Positions 32,262 through 41,024 of a DNA stretch of 64,000 nt are shown piece by piece (the first letter of the stretch is position 1; every line of letters begins with the position of its first letter). Source of the stretch: PoT sp049331405. GTDB taxonomy: Bacteria > Planctomycetota > Planctomycetia > Isosphaerales > Isosphaeraceae. Made by a program: the position numbers and the translations under genes. Location: the NCBI RefSeq assembly GCF_049331405.1, contig NZ_CP186274.1, positions 1,612,001 to 1,676,000 of the forward strand, given 5' to 3'. The notes under the pieces are model-generated. The model saw only the letters and a list, made by a program, of their open reading frames with translations. It was not told the origin of the DNA and did no database searches.

Positions 32262-33744
32262 ATGCCCAAGACTGACAACCCGGCCGAGGGGATGGGCAGG
32301 CTCATGGCGGTGCTCACCGTCATCGCCCTCGCCGCCCTCGGCGCTCGCATCTACAAGGTGGAGGTCCTGGACAAGGATCCCCTCCGCGTGCTCGCGAATG
32401 AGCCGCTCGACGAGCTCATCGCGAAGATCGACAAGGGGGACGCGGAGCAGAGGGCGCTCGCCATCGGCCGCCTCAGCTCTCACGGGAAGGTCGACCTCGC
32501 CCGGGTCTTCCCCCCGCTCGTCCGCGCGCTGGGGGATGGCTCGGAGCCCCTCCGCTACGCGGCGGCCGGCGCGATCGGGCGGCAGATCTCGGGCAGCGAC
32601 TCGCTCTCGACCAGATTCGGGCACGTCGACCCGGCGGTCGCGGCGATCTGCCGGGAGGCGGGCGAGGCGCTCGAGGAGCTGCTCGACGACCCCTCGGCCA
32701 GGGTCAGGGCCGCCGCGGCGCAGTCGCTCGGCATCGCGGCCAGCCGGGGCCGGCTCGAGGAGCCCCCGCCCGGGCTCATCGCCTGCCTCGAGGACGAGGA
32801 CCGGCAGGTCCGCATCGAGGCCGCGGGCGCCGCGGCCATGTTCGTCGACGGGCCGGCGCAGTTCCTGCCGATCGCCCTGCGGCACATCCCCGTCGAGCCC
32901 TTCGAGGTCCGCAACGCCTTCTTCAATGCCGTCAGCCTCGTCCGGTTCGAGGCCCCGTCCCTCCCCACCCTGATCGAGGGCCTGTCGAGCGACGACGCCT
33001 GGGTCTGCATGGCCTGCACCGACGCCATCGACCGGATGGGCCGCGACGCCTCGAACTCCTTGCCGGCGCTCCTCGCCCTGATCCGCAGGGAGCTCAAGTC
33101 CCCCCGCCAAGGCGACTTCGACGCCGGCGCCGCGGTCCTCGGCCCGGCCATCGACGCGGTCGGCGACGTCACGCCCGCGTCCGGCCCCCAGACGGACGAG
33201 GCCGTCGCACTGCTCCGCGAGATCCTGGACGACGCGAACCCGCCGGGATCGAGCCGGGGGACCGGCCCCGGCGGGTTGACGCCCGAGGCCAGGCTCGAGC
33301 GGAGGCGGGATGGTGCGGCCCGGGCGGCTGGGGAAGATCGGCCCGGCCGCCTCGGGGGCGCTGCCGAGGCTCCTCGCGTTGCACGAGTCGAGGCCGAGGG
33401 CCTCGGCGGCGGCCCGGGGGCAACTGGCCGAGGTCCTCTTCGCGATCGCCCGGGGCACGCCCGAGCAGGATCGCGTGGTCGCCCGGCTCGTCGAGGCGTG
33501 GAAGGGCGCGCTCGAGCCCGAGAAGATCGGGATCGAGCTGGCCCTCCGCGGGCTCGGCCCCGAGGCCGAGCGGATCCTCCCGGACCTCAAGGGGCGGGCC
33601 CCCGTCAACAAGAGCTGGTCGGCGCTCCGTCGCCTGCGCGATCGCCGGACCATCTTCGAACGCCCCTTCGAAGACGAGTCCGGGCCGGACGAGCCCGGGG
33701 CCTCGACCTCGACCACGCCCCCCTCGCCATCGCCGCTCAGATGA
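32262..33744 (+). pseudogene. HEAT-repeat paralogue (membrane-anchored), frameshifted
   Basis: Start MPKTDNPAEGMGRLMAVLT, then one anchor helix and a HEAT solenoid. It has helices such as ALEELLDDPSARVRAAAAQS, FEAPSLPTLIEGLSSDDAW and ASNSLPALLALIRRELKSP, which match the paralogues at 59-64 kb. Around 33,280-33,325 the homologous frame switches by +1. Downstream, RLGKIGPAASGALPRLLAL, LFAIARGTPEQDRVVARLVE and LRGLGPEAERILPDLKG continue the family in the other frame to the stop at 33744. The tail (from RRLRDRRTIF) differs from the RRWKYERP ending of its relatives and lies in the duplicated block. It could be a real mutation or an assembly error. Confidence 0.72.
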
Positions 33745-33798
33745 CGGCGACCCTCTTGCCGCCGGCCTGGTTCGACTCCATCTGGCGGTGGGCCTCGC
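33628..33798. repeat. Segmental duplication, left copy
   Basis: About 170 bases nearly identical to 39738-39896. Both begin CGTCGCCTGCGCGATCGCCG and run through the ends of a HEAT-type tail (+) and an alcohol-dehydrogenase tail (-) up to GGTGGGCCTCGC. The right copy is shorter by about 12 bases because of small gaps in the middle. Outside the block the two sites are unrelated. Confidence 0.8.
33737..33798 (-). pseudogene. Remnant 3' end of a zinc-type alcohol dehydrogenase
   Basis: Reading leftward, the frame gives EAHRQMESNQAGGKRVAVI and a stop, the C-terminal 19 residues of the alcohol dehydrogenase still present at 39.8-40.8 kb (EAHRLMESNQAGGKMVAVI). No more of the enzyme is left here, so this is a truncated copy carried in the duplicated block. 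Confidence 0.7.
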
Positions 33799-34100
33799 TG
33801 CTGATCCCCGCCCTCTTCGCGGCCCGGATTGCGAGCGATCACCGCCCGCGACTCGAGGGGAAGGCGGAGGGCGAAGTGACCGCCGGGGCTCGCCCACGAA
33901 TCACGACCGCGATGATCATGGTTTCATCGCGGTGATCGCCGAAAACCTTGCGAATCCTGGCGTGGGGAAGGGCGCGAACCCCCGGCACTCGGCGGGTGTC
34001 TCATCCCAAGAGGATGCTGTATCCGCCCGGATGCGGAATTCGAAATGCGCCCGTCAGGTCGGACAACTCGGCGAGAGGCGGCCCTGAACGAGAGGGACAC

Positions 34101-35021
34101 ATGACGCCAACACCCGCGGGCCCCCCCGACGAATCCGCCATCGCGGCGAGGGCCCTCCAGCACGGCCTGAAGCTCGAGGGCGACATCGAGCTGGTCGACA
34201 TGGGGCTCGACTTCCGCGTGGCCTTCGCGACCGACGCATCGGGCACCCGCTGGGTCCTGCGGATCCCCCGCCGGCCCGACGTCTGGCCCAGGGCGCTCAA
34301 CGAGGCCAGGGTCCTCCGACTCCTCAAGGGCCGGCTCCCCGCCGAGGTCCCCGACTGGCAGGTCGTCTCGCCCGAGCTCATCGCCTACCCTCGCCTCGCG
34401 GGCACGACCGCCCTGACCCTCGACCCGACCAGCCACGAGCCGACCTGGCACATCGACAAGGACTCCGCCCCCTTCACCGAATCCTTCGCCCGGATCCTCG
34501 CCTCGCTCCACGGCATCGACCCCGCCGAGGCCTCCGCGGCCGGCCTCAAGACCTCCACGCCGGCCGAGGCCCGCAAGGCTTTTGCCGACGACCTCCACCG
34601 CGTCAAGCGCGAGGTCGGCATCGGCGACGACCTCTGGAGGCGCTGGCGATCCTGGGTCGACGACGACGCCTCGTGGCCGACGTTCTCGGCCCTCGTCCAC
34701 GGCGACCTCTACGTCGCGCACGTCGTGGTCGACGCCGGCTCCAACGCGACCGGCGTCCTCGACTGGACCGAGGCCGAGGTGAGCGACCCGTCCATCGACT
34801 TCACCGGCCACCGGCTTGGCTTCGGCGAGGAGGGCCTCGACCGCCTCCTCGCCGCCTACGAAACCGCCGGCGGCCGCACCTGGCCGGGCATGAAGCAGCA
34901 CATCGCCGAACGCCAATCGGCCTTCCCCATCAAGTACGCCCTCTTCGCCCTGGCGAGCGGACTCGACGAGCACCTCGACGCGGCCAGGGCGCAACTCGGA
35001 GTCGCACCGAATGCGGGCTGA
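34101..35021 (+). CDS. mph: Macrolide 2'-phosphotransferase homologue
   Basis: A 306-residue protein; AGAGGG precedes the ATG at 34101. It aligns by eye over its whole length with Mph-type enzymes: AARALQHGLKLEGD, DMGLDFRVAFATDASG, WVLRIPRRPDVWPRAL, RLPAEVPDWQVVSPELIAYP, the catalytic VHGDLYVAHVVVD (Asp202) and GVLDWTEAEVSDPSIDF (Mg-binding Asp221). The C-terminus HIAERQSAFPIKYALFAL is also family-typical. Mph enzymes phosphorylate the 2'-OH of the macrolide desosamine using a nucleoside triphosphate. No mobile element or other resistance gene is adjacent, so it looks intrinsic. Activity and drug range cannot be read from sequence. Confidence 0.85.
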   Translation: MTPTPAGPPDESAIAARALQHGLKLEGDIELVDMGLDFRVAFATDASGTRWVLRIPRRPDVWPRALNEARVLRLLKGRLPAEVPDWQVVSPELIAYPRLAGTTALTLDPTSHEPTWHIDKDSAPFTESFARILASLHGIDPAEASAAGLKTSTPAEARKAFADDLHRVKREVGIGDDLWRRWRSWVDDDASWPTFSALVHGDLYVAHVVVDAGSNATGVLDWTEAEVSDPSIDFTGHRLGFGEEGLDRLLAAYETAGGRTWPGMKQHIAERQSAFPIKYALFALASGLDEHLDAARAQLGVAPNAG

Positions 35022-35057
35022 GCCCCGGTCCGAGATGCGGCGAGAGCCCCGATCGCG

Positions 35058-35561
35058 ATGGCGTTGTATGTTCACTTGACTCCGGAATCGCAGGCGGCGC
35101 AGATCCGCCGCGTCGGCATCCGTCGCGCGGTGGTGCCCTTTCGCGAGCGCCCCGGCGGCATCTTCGCGATGCCCGTCACGCGCCACTTTCAGGTCTCGCA
35201 CCAGTGGCTCCGCGAGCTGAAGCGGTTCAAGCGCGGGCCGATGTTCGGGGTCTATTTCCGGATCGGAGACGACGAGCCCGTCTGGGTCGGCCACTACGGC
35301 CAGCCCCACGCGAAGATGACCGCGGCCGACGCCCTCGCGAGCTTCTCCGGCCCCGAGGAGCGGCAAGGCTGGGAGGTCATCATCCCCCGCGCGATCGAGC
35401 CGGGCGAGATCCACCGGATCCGCGCGCTGCCCCAGCTCGTCGGCTGGCGATTCTTCCCCGCCGCCAAGGGCAAGCCCCCCTTCTGCACCTGCAAATCCTG
35501 CACGCGCGGCGAGTATGGCTCCGCCCGCCTGCGCCAACGTATTGGCGAAAAAGACGTATGA
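35058..35561 (+). CDS. Hypothetical soluble protein
   Basis: A 167-residue protein 36 bases after the phosphotransferase gene on the same strand. It begins MALYVHLTPESQAAQIRRVG, a start that resembles ADP-ribosyltransferase-type folds (Y-H-x-T...I...G), but no catalytic triad can be confirmed. The middle reads VTRHFQVSHQWLRELKRF, GPMFGVYFRIGDDEPVWVG and AASFSGPEERQGWEVIIP-like strands. The end has a Cys pair (FCTCKSCTRGEYG) that could bind zinc. Function is unassigned. Confidence 0.6.
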   Translation: MALYVHLTPESQAAQIRRVGIRRAVVPFRERPGGIFAMPVTRHFQVSHQWLRELKRFKRGPMFGVYFRIGDDEPVWVGHYGQPHAKMTAADALASFSGPEERQGWEVIIPRAIEPGEIHRIRALPQLVGWRFFPAAKGKPPFCTCKSCTRGEYGSARLRQRIGEKDV

Positions 35562-35718
35562 ATTTCTATCGTTTCCTCGTTCCCGACGATGGGATGATGC
35601 CGATTGTCGACGACCTCGCGTGACGTTAGAGTGGCCGGCGTCGATCCATCGAAATCGCGAACGGCTCAGGGGCCGGCTCCCACGCCCCGGAGCCTTCGCG
35701 GAGGAGGGGCGGACCGCC

Positions 35719-36969
35719 ATGGGCATCTTCGGCGCGAAGCGCGAGGCCGAGTTCGACCTCAACTCGCAGGCGTTCAAGCGGGATCCCTTCCCGACGCTCG
35801 CGCGGATGCGCAAGAGCGGCCCCCTGATCCGCATCCGGATCCCGATCTTCGGCAAGGTCTGGATGGCGACGACTTATGAGTCGGTGAACGAGCTCTTGCG
35901 CGACCATGCGAGGTTCGTCCAGAGCCCCGCGACGGCCGGGAACCGGGGCGTCGGCACGCTCCTGCGCTGGCTCCCGAGGACCCTCCGGCCCCTGACGACC
36001 AACATGCTCCTCCGCGACGAGCCCGACCATCGCCGGCTCCGCAGCCTCGTCGACCAGGCCTTCCGCCGCCAGAGCGTCGAGGCCCTCCGGCCCCGGCTCG
36101 AGGCCCTCGCCGACGCGGCGGCTCGACGGCCTGGAAGCCGAGGCGGCGCGCTCCCCGACGGCGTGGACCTCCTCGCGCACTTCGCCCGGCCCTTCCCGCT
36201 GGCGGTCATCTGCGAGATCCTCGGCCTCCCCCCGGAGGACCGGCCGAGGTTCACCGGCTGGGCGTCGAACCTCGCCACCGCGACGAGCCTGCCGAGCCTC
36301 CTGCTCGCCCTCCACCGGGGCGTGCGGCCCCTGCTCAGCTACGCCCGCGAGGAGCTGCGCCGGCAGTCGACCGAGCCCCGCGAGGGCCTGATCGCCGCCC
36401 TCTTCCAGGCCGAGGAGGCCGGCGACCGGCTGACCGAGGATGAGGTCGTCGCCATGATCTTCCTCCTCCTCGCCGCCGGCCACGAGACGACCCTGCACCA
36501 GATCACCCTGAACGTCCTCACTCTGCTCGACCACCCCGAACAGCTCGATGCCCTCAAGGCCGACTGGAGCCTCGGAGACTCGGCCGCGCAGGAGTTGCTC
36601 CGGTTCGTCTCATTCGCGCAGATCAGCAAGCCCCGCTACGCCCGCGAGCCCCTCGAATTCCAGGGCCGGTCGATCCACCGAGGCGAGATGCTCTTCGCCT
36701 GCCTCGCCTCGGCCAACGCCGACCCGAGCGTCTTCGCGGCCCCCGACCGCCTCGACCTCCGCCGCCACCCGAACCGTCACGTCGCCTTCGGCACCGGCAT
36801 CCACCACTGCCTCGGCGCCGCACTCGCCCGCGCCGAGACCGCGATCGCCCTCGAGCGACTCTTCACCCGCCACCCCCGCCTCCGCCTCGCCGTCCCCCCC
36901 GAGGCCCTCCGCTTCTCCCCCCGGATCGGATCGCGCTCGCTCCTGGCGCTGCCTGTCTTGCTGGGATAA
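35719..36969 (+). CDS. Cytochrome P450
   Basis: A 416-residue soluble bacterial P450 from the ATG at 35719. The I-helix oxygen-activation motif is AGHETT (253-258), the K-helix ExxR is ELLR (292-295), and the heme-binding loop is FGTGIHHCLGAALARAE with the ligand Cys364. Length and motifs fit the CYP107/bacterial class I group. It would need a ferredoxin and reductase, which are not nearby. Substrate is unknown; its neighbour is a macrolide kinase, but no biosynthetic cluster is present. Confidence 0.93.
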   Translation: MGIFGAKREAEFDLNSQAFKRDPFPTLARMRKSGPLIRIRIPIFGKVWMATTYESVNELLRDHARFVQSPATAGNRGVGTLLRWLPRTLRPLTTNMLLRDEPDHRRLRSLVDQAFRRQSVEALRPRLEALADAAARRPGSRGGALPDGVDLLAHFARPFPLAVICEILGLPPEDRPRFTGWASNLATATSLPSLLLALHRGVRPLLSYAREELRRQSTEPREGLIAALFQAEEAGDRLTEDEVVAMIFLLLAAGHETTLHQITLNVLTLLDHPEQLDALKADWSLGDSAAQELLRFVSFAQISKPRYAREPLEFQGRSIHRGEMLFACLASANADPSVFAAPDRLDLRRHPNRHVAFGTGIHHCLGAALARAETAIALERLFTRHPRLRLAVPPEALRFSPRIGSRSLLALPVLLG

Positions 36970-37025
36970 TCACGCCGATTGGCAATTCTCATCGCCATCT
37001 CTCCATAAATAGGCGGAAATGCAAG

Positions 37026-38138
37026 ATGACCGATCGGTGGCAAGCGTTGCAGGCCGAGTGGTTCGAGGCGTCGGAGCACGGCCGACTCGCGGACGTCCGG
37101 CGCCTCCTCAAGGACGGGGTCCACATCGAGGCCCGCGACGCGCATGGCCGCACGGCCCTGATGCTCGCCGCCAAGGGGCGACAGCTCGGGGTCGTCCACG
37201 CCCTTCTCGCCCACCGCGCCAGGACTGACGCTCGGGATTCGATGGGGTGGACGGCCCAGACGTACGCCGTCAATCGGCCCTCGCCGCATTTCTCCGCCGA
37301 AAACCCCTGGAAATCGACGGTAGGGCCGTCTCGCGAGATCTTCGACATCCTCCGCGACGCCGGCGGCAAGTTCGGCCTGCGCGAGGCCGTCCTCCTCGGC
37401 GACGTCCGGCTGATCAGGTCACTCTGCCATGACGGTGCCGACCCCAGCGGCAACGCACGCTGGTATTATCATGACACGCACTTGATGGTCGCCACCGACG
37501 TCGGCGAGATCGACTCCGTCCGCGCCTTGCTCGAGCTCGGCGCGGACATCGAGGGCGAGGACGACCTCGGCGACCGGGCGATGATGAGGGCGGCGACCGC
37601 CGGGCGGGTCGACCTCGCGACGCTGCTGCTCGACCGCGGAGCCGACCTCGACAAGCCGAACTGGGCCTGGGTCACGCCCCTCTCGATGGCGGCCCTGGAG
37701 GGGCAGCCAGGCGTCGTCGAGCTATTCCTCCGACGAGGTGCGCGGCGCGACCTGCTCGACGCGATCGCCTGCGACGACATCCCGCTCCTCCGCTCGATCC
37801 TCGAGAATCCTAGCGTCCGGAACGGGATCCCCGACTACCCCGACCGCAGCCACCACGCCCCCTTCGGTCGCCCGGCCATGTACGCGGCCCGGCGGGGCAA
37901 TGCCGAGGCCGTCGACCTCCTACTGCGTCACGGCGCCGAGCCTGACGCAGCAGGGCATGAGAATGAATCACCGATGGCCGTCGCCGCCTTCCACGGTCAT
38001 GCGGCCGTCGTGCGAGTGTTGCTCTCCGCCGGGGCCCGAGTCGACGCCGTCGGCCGCGGCAATTTAACCGCCCTGGATTGGGCCATCCGAGGCGGCCACG
38101 AGGAAGTCATCCGCCTCCTACAGCCGCCTTCGGGCTGA
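37026..38138 (+). CDS. Ankyrin-repeat protein
   Basis: A 370-residue, largely repeat-built protein. Ankyrin units begin at about residue 12 (ASEHGRLADVRRLLKDGVHI), continue with GRTALMLAAKGRQLGVVHAL and, after a 60-residue interruption, DVGEIDSVRALLELGADIEG, ATAGRVDLATLLLDRGADLD, WVTPLSMAALEGQPGVVELF, then GRPAMYAARRGNAEAVDLLL and SPMAVAAFHGHAAVVRVLL. No signal or membrane helix is present. It probably works as a protein-binding scaffold. It lies 56 bases after the P450 gene. Confidence 0.88.
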   Translation: MTDRWQALQAEWFEASEHGRLADVRRLLKDGVHIEARDAHGRTALMLAAKGRQLGVVHALLAHRARTDARDSMGWTAQTYAVNRPSPHFSAENPWKSTVGPSREIFDILRDAGGKFGLREAVLLGDVRLIRSLCHDGADPSGNARWYYHDTHLMVATDVGEIDSVRALLELGADIEGEDDLGDRAMMRAATAGRVDLATLLLDRGADLDKPNWAWVTPLSMAALEGQPGVVELFLRRGARRDLLDAIACDDIPLLRSILENPSVRNGIPDYPDRSHHAPFGRPAMYAARRGNAEAVDLLLRHGAEPDAAGHENESPMAVAAFHGHAAVVRVLLSAGARVDAVGRGNLTALDWAIRGGHEEVIRLLQPPSG

Positions 38139-38205
38139 CTCCGCGACGAGCGACGTCCAAGCACGCGAATGCGTTTTCACTCTTGCATATGCTGGAGCAA
38201 TGGCC

Positions 38206-39507
38206 TCAACGCCACTTCCTTTTCTTCGGCTTCAGGCTCGGTCTCGGCTTCAGTTTCGGCGTCGGCTTCGACCGGCGGTTGCGCTCGGCGAGCGTTTGCA
38301 GGTAAGCGATGGCGGCGTCCATCGTCTCGTCGCTCGCGTCCCGATCGGGGACGATGCACGGGTACATCCGGACCGTGGACAGATCCAGGTCGGGTTCGGA
38401 TTCGACGGCCCTGATGAGTGCCTTGGCCTCGGCGCTGTGGTAGCAGAGGGAGTTGAGGTCGTCCTTGGCGATCGACCGGCGCAACGAGCGGAAGAGGGCC
38501 CTGGCGCGGTTGAAGGCGGGGAGGGACATGAGGGGGACGTCGGGCTCGATCCGGCCGTCTCGATGGGCACGGATGACGGTCGTCGGGAAGTTGACGTCGT
38601 GTCGCTTGAAGACCTCGCGGCCGAAGGCGAGCGATGAGATCGACTCGACCTCATGGATCAGGTCGGGGTCGAAACCCCGTCCGGCCATGTCTTCCTCGAG
38701 GTCGACGACCGAGTCGAACCTGGCATAATCCTGGGCGAACTCCCGGATGGTCCGCTCCAGCTCGGCCCGGCGAGCGACCTCCGCCGAATCCCTCGGAAAT
38801 GCAAACACGGCAAAACGCGTGAGGTATCCGAACTCGGGTGCTTCCACTCCGGCCGGCCAGTCGGCCTCGACGTGGGAGACGTCGTGCCCGTCGATCTCCA
38901 GGTGCCTGCGCCAGCCGTTTTCCCCGTCCCCCATCACGGTGGCCTTCGCCAGGTGGACGAGCCTCGGCGCGGCGGATTCGGCGGCGAAGCGGAACCAGGG
39001 CTTCGAGTCGTCGATGGCCGTGACGGTCTCCTCGTCCTCGATCCCGTGGAAGAACCCCGGCCCGACGTACGCCCGCAGCCCAGGGAGCCCGTAATCTCCC
39101 TCGACATACCCCGCTTCGGCATCCCCGCCGGGCACCCCGGCCTTGCAGGTCATGCAGACCGGCCTGTCGTCGATGAACGAACGGATCGGCCCGCCGACCC
39201 CGACCACCCACGCCAGGGCGACCTGCCCGAGCGCCTCCTCGAGGTCGTCCCCATTCCCCGCGTGGCAGGCGTCGAGCACCTCGTCCTCGTGCTCGTGCAG
39301 GGTCGCGAGGACGTGGGCATGCACCACCCCTTCGCTGTCCGCGCCTTCCACCTCATAAATCTCGACCCGCAGCGTCACCCGGCCGTCGAAGATCTGAAGC
39401 GCACCCTCCTCGAGCTTCGTCCACCCGCCGAGGTCCCCACCGTGCTCGACGAGGCACTCCTCGAGCAACTCCAGCAGCCGCTGCGATTGAGATTCGGATT
39501 CCGACAT
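38206..39507 (-). CDS. DUF6348-like protein
   Basis: A 433-residue protein. Residues 1-240 match what I remember of DUF6348: a helical start LLELLEECLVEHGGDL, then the strand RVTLRVEIYEVEGADSEG, HVLATLHEHEDEVLDACHAG, EALGQVALAWVVGV, and later KPWFRFAAESAAPRLVHLAK. Residues 250-410 are a second helical region of unknown type. The tail is strongly basic and proline-rich (SKPTPKLKPRPSLKPKKRKW). Function is unknown. It is convergent with the ankyrin gene, whose end lies 67 bases away. Confidence 0.6.
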   Translation of the reverse strand: MSESESQSQRLLELLEECLVEHGGDLGGWTKLEEGALQIFDGRVTLRVEIYEVEGADSEGVVHAHVLATLHEHEDEVLDACHAGNGDDLEEALGQVALAWVVGVGGPIRSFIDDRPVCMTCKAGVPGGDAEAGYVEGDYGLPGLRAYVGPGFFHGIEDEETVTAIDDSKPWFRFAAESAAPRLVHLAKATVMGDGENGWRRHLEIDGHDVSHVEADWPAGVEAPEFGYLTRFAVFAFPRDSAEVARRAELERTIREFAQDYARFDSVVDLEEDMAGRGFDPDLIHEVESISSLAFGREVFKRHDVNFPTTVIRAHRDGRIEPDVPLMSLPAFNRARALFRSLRRSIAKDDLNSLCYHSAEAKALIRAVESEPDLDLSTVRMYPCIVPDRDASDETMDAAIAYLQTLAERNRRSKPTPKLKPRPSLKPKKRKWR

Positions 39508-39834
39508 ATTTCACCACACCCTTCGATCGCTTCGATTCCGATCATCCCCGCCGCCGAGCCTGACAATCCCTCGAAGCGTCCACTCCGGCCTCTCCGGACG
39601 ACCGCCGACCGCGGTACGGGCGGCACAGGCCCCCTCTTCCCGACGCCCCGGGCTCCATCCCCGACGCGATGCCTGGCTCGGGCCTGGTCCATCTTACGCC
39701 ATTCCGCGTCGAATTCCTCCCGCTCCAGCCGGAGCAGCGTCGCCTGCGCGATCGCCGGACCATCTTCGAACGCCCCTTCGGAAGATGAGGCCGGGGGGCC
39801 TCGACTTCGACCACGCCCCCCCGGCCGGCGCCGC
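39508..39834. other. Intergenic region, right part duplicated
   Basis: No gene is seen. The left 230 bases are unremarkable. From 39738 on it belongs to the duplicated block shared with 33.6-33.8 kb and contains a short decayed HEAT-type tail (RRLRDRRTIFERPF), soon interrupted by a frameshift. Confidence 0.6.
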
Positions 39835-39896
39835 TCAGATGACGGCGACCATCTTGCCGCCGGCCTGGTTCGACTCCATCAGGCGGTGGGCCTCGC
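39738..39896. repeat. Segmental duplication, right copy
   Basis: Partner of 33628-33798. Here it covers the 3' end of an otherwise full-length alcohol dehydrogenase gene, and carries only a fragment of the HEAT-type tail. In the left copy the reverse holds: a long HEAT gene but only an alcohol-dehydrogenase fragment. Confidence 0.8.
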
Positions 39897-40805
39897 GGAT
39901 CTCCTCGAACCGGAAGACGCGCGAGGGCTTCGCCTTGTAGCGCCCGGCCGCGACGTGGTCGACGACCTCCTGGAGCGGGACGTCCGTCAGCGGAAAGCCC
40001 GGCGTGCCGAAGACGAACGAGCCGAAGAAGCTGAAGTGGACCCCGCTGGGCATCTGCAGCAAGGGGTTGAAGTCGGGCACCGGCGCGAGCCCGCCGAGGA
40101 ACCCGGCCAGGCAGACGCGGCCCCCCGCCTCGGCAGCGCGAGCGAGTCGAGGAGCGTGCGGTTGCCCACGAGGTCGAGCACGGCGTCGACCTCTTTCCGC
40201 TCGGCCAGGCGGCCCGAGAGGTCCGGGCCCTCCAGCTCGACCCGGCTCGCGCCCAGGCCCTCGAGCATCGCGAACCGCTCGCGGCTCCGCGTCGTGGCGA
40301 TGACCTTCAGCCCGGCATTCGCCGCGATGTTGAGCGCGGCCTGCCCCAGGGACGAGGTCGCCCCGCGGATCACCAGCGTCTGCCCCTCGGCGATCTCCAG
40401 GTTCCGATGCAAGGTCGTCCAGGCCGTCGCGTACGACTCCGGGAGCGCGGCGAGGTCGGCCCAGGGCAGGTCGGTCTCGATCGCCAGGACGTTGCCGGCG
40501 AGCGCCCTGGTATATTCGGCATAGCTGCCGTCGATCGTCCTGCCGAGCCCTCCCATCAGGGCCGCGACCTTGCTCCCGACCGCGAATTCGCCCCCCGGGC
40601 AGGACTTCACGACGCCGACGCACTCGATCCCGCTGACCCTCGCCGCCTCGGCCCATTCCCCCTTGCGCATGTGCATCTCGGCGTGGTTGATGCCGAACGC
40701 CTTCACCTCGATGACGACGTGCCCCGCCTTCGGCTCCGGCTCGGGCATCTCCTCGATCACCAGGCTGTCGAGCCCGCCGAACTTCTGGATGACGATCGCC
40801 CGCAT
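39835..40805 (-). pseudogene. Zinc-type alcohol dehydrogenase / quinone oxidoreductase, one-base frameshift
   Basis: Two frames together encode an MDR-family NAD(P)-dependent reductase. From the ATG at 40805: MRAIVIQKFGGLDSLVIEEM, VKAFGINHAEMHMRKG, GIECVGVV and the nucleotide-binding LVIRGATSSLGQAALNIA. The frame is lost after TLLDSLALPR and resumes as GGRVCLAGFLGGLAPVPDFN, ending EAHRLMESNQAGGKMVAVI. Adding one C to the C6 run at 40121-40126 (plus strand) restores the whole protein (about 320 residues). The catalytic-zinc Cys is not obvious, so it is more like a quinone oxidoreductase. It is divergent from the CGNR regulator. A homopolymer miscall is likely. Confidence 0.78.
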
Positions 40806-40888
40806 GACTCTTCCTCCTTCGACGAAGTTGCCGACCACCTACGCGCCCGTTTGGGGACGGCACCGCACCGATCCGCCTCGGACACGCC

Positions 40889-40919
40889 GTAACCTCACCA
40901 ATCGCATTCGCGAGGTTAC
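40889..40919. promoter_or_regulatory. Perfect inverted repeat in the divergent promoter
   Basis: GTAACCTC (40889-40896) and GAGGTTAC (40912-40919) are perfect 8-base arms 15 bases apart, between the alcohol dehydrogenase start (40805) and the CGNR regulator start. This is a good operator candidate. A related 31-base site lies at 41654-41684. Confidence 0.6.
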
Positions 40920-41024
40920 AGAAAGCCGCATAACTCGTCAACTTCTTTCCGGGCGGTTATGATCCTTTTGCCGGGGTCGTCCGACGACCGGATGACGCCC
41001 GACGCTGGAGAGGTGGACCGCACG

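Noticed and set aside
32256..33842. A 528-residue open frame opposite the HEAT gene
   Set aside because: It is Gly/Arg/Asp-rich, has no domain, and mirrors the codon pattern of the real gene on the other strand.
33924..35855. A 643-residue open frame opposite the phosphotransferase gene
   Set aside because: Low-complexity and without domain features; the plus-strand gene is a clear Mph homologue.
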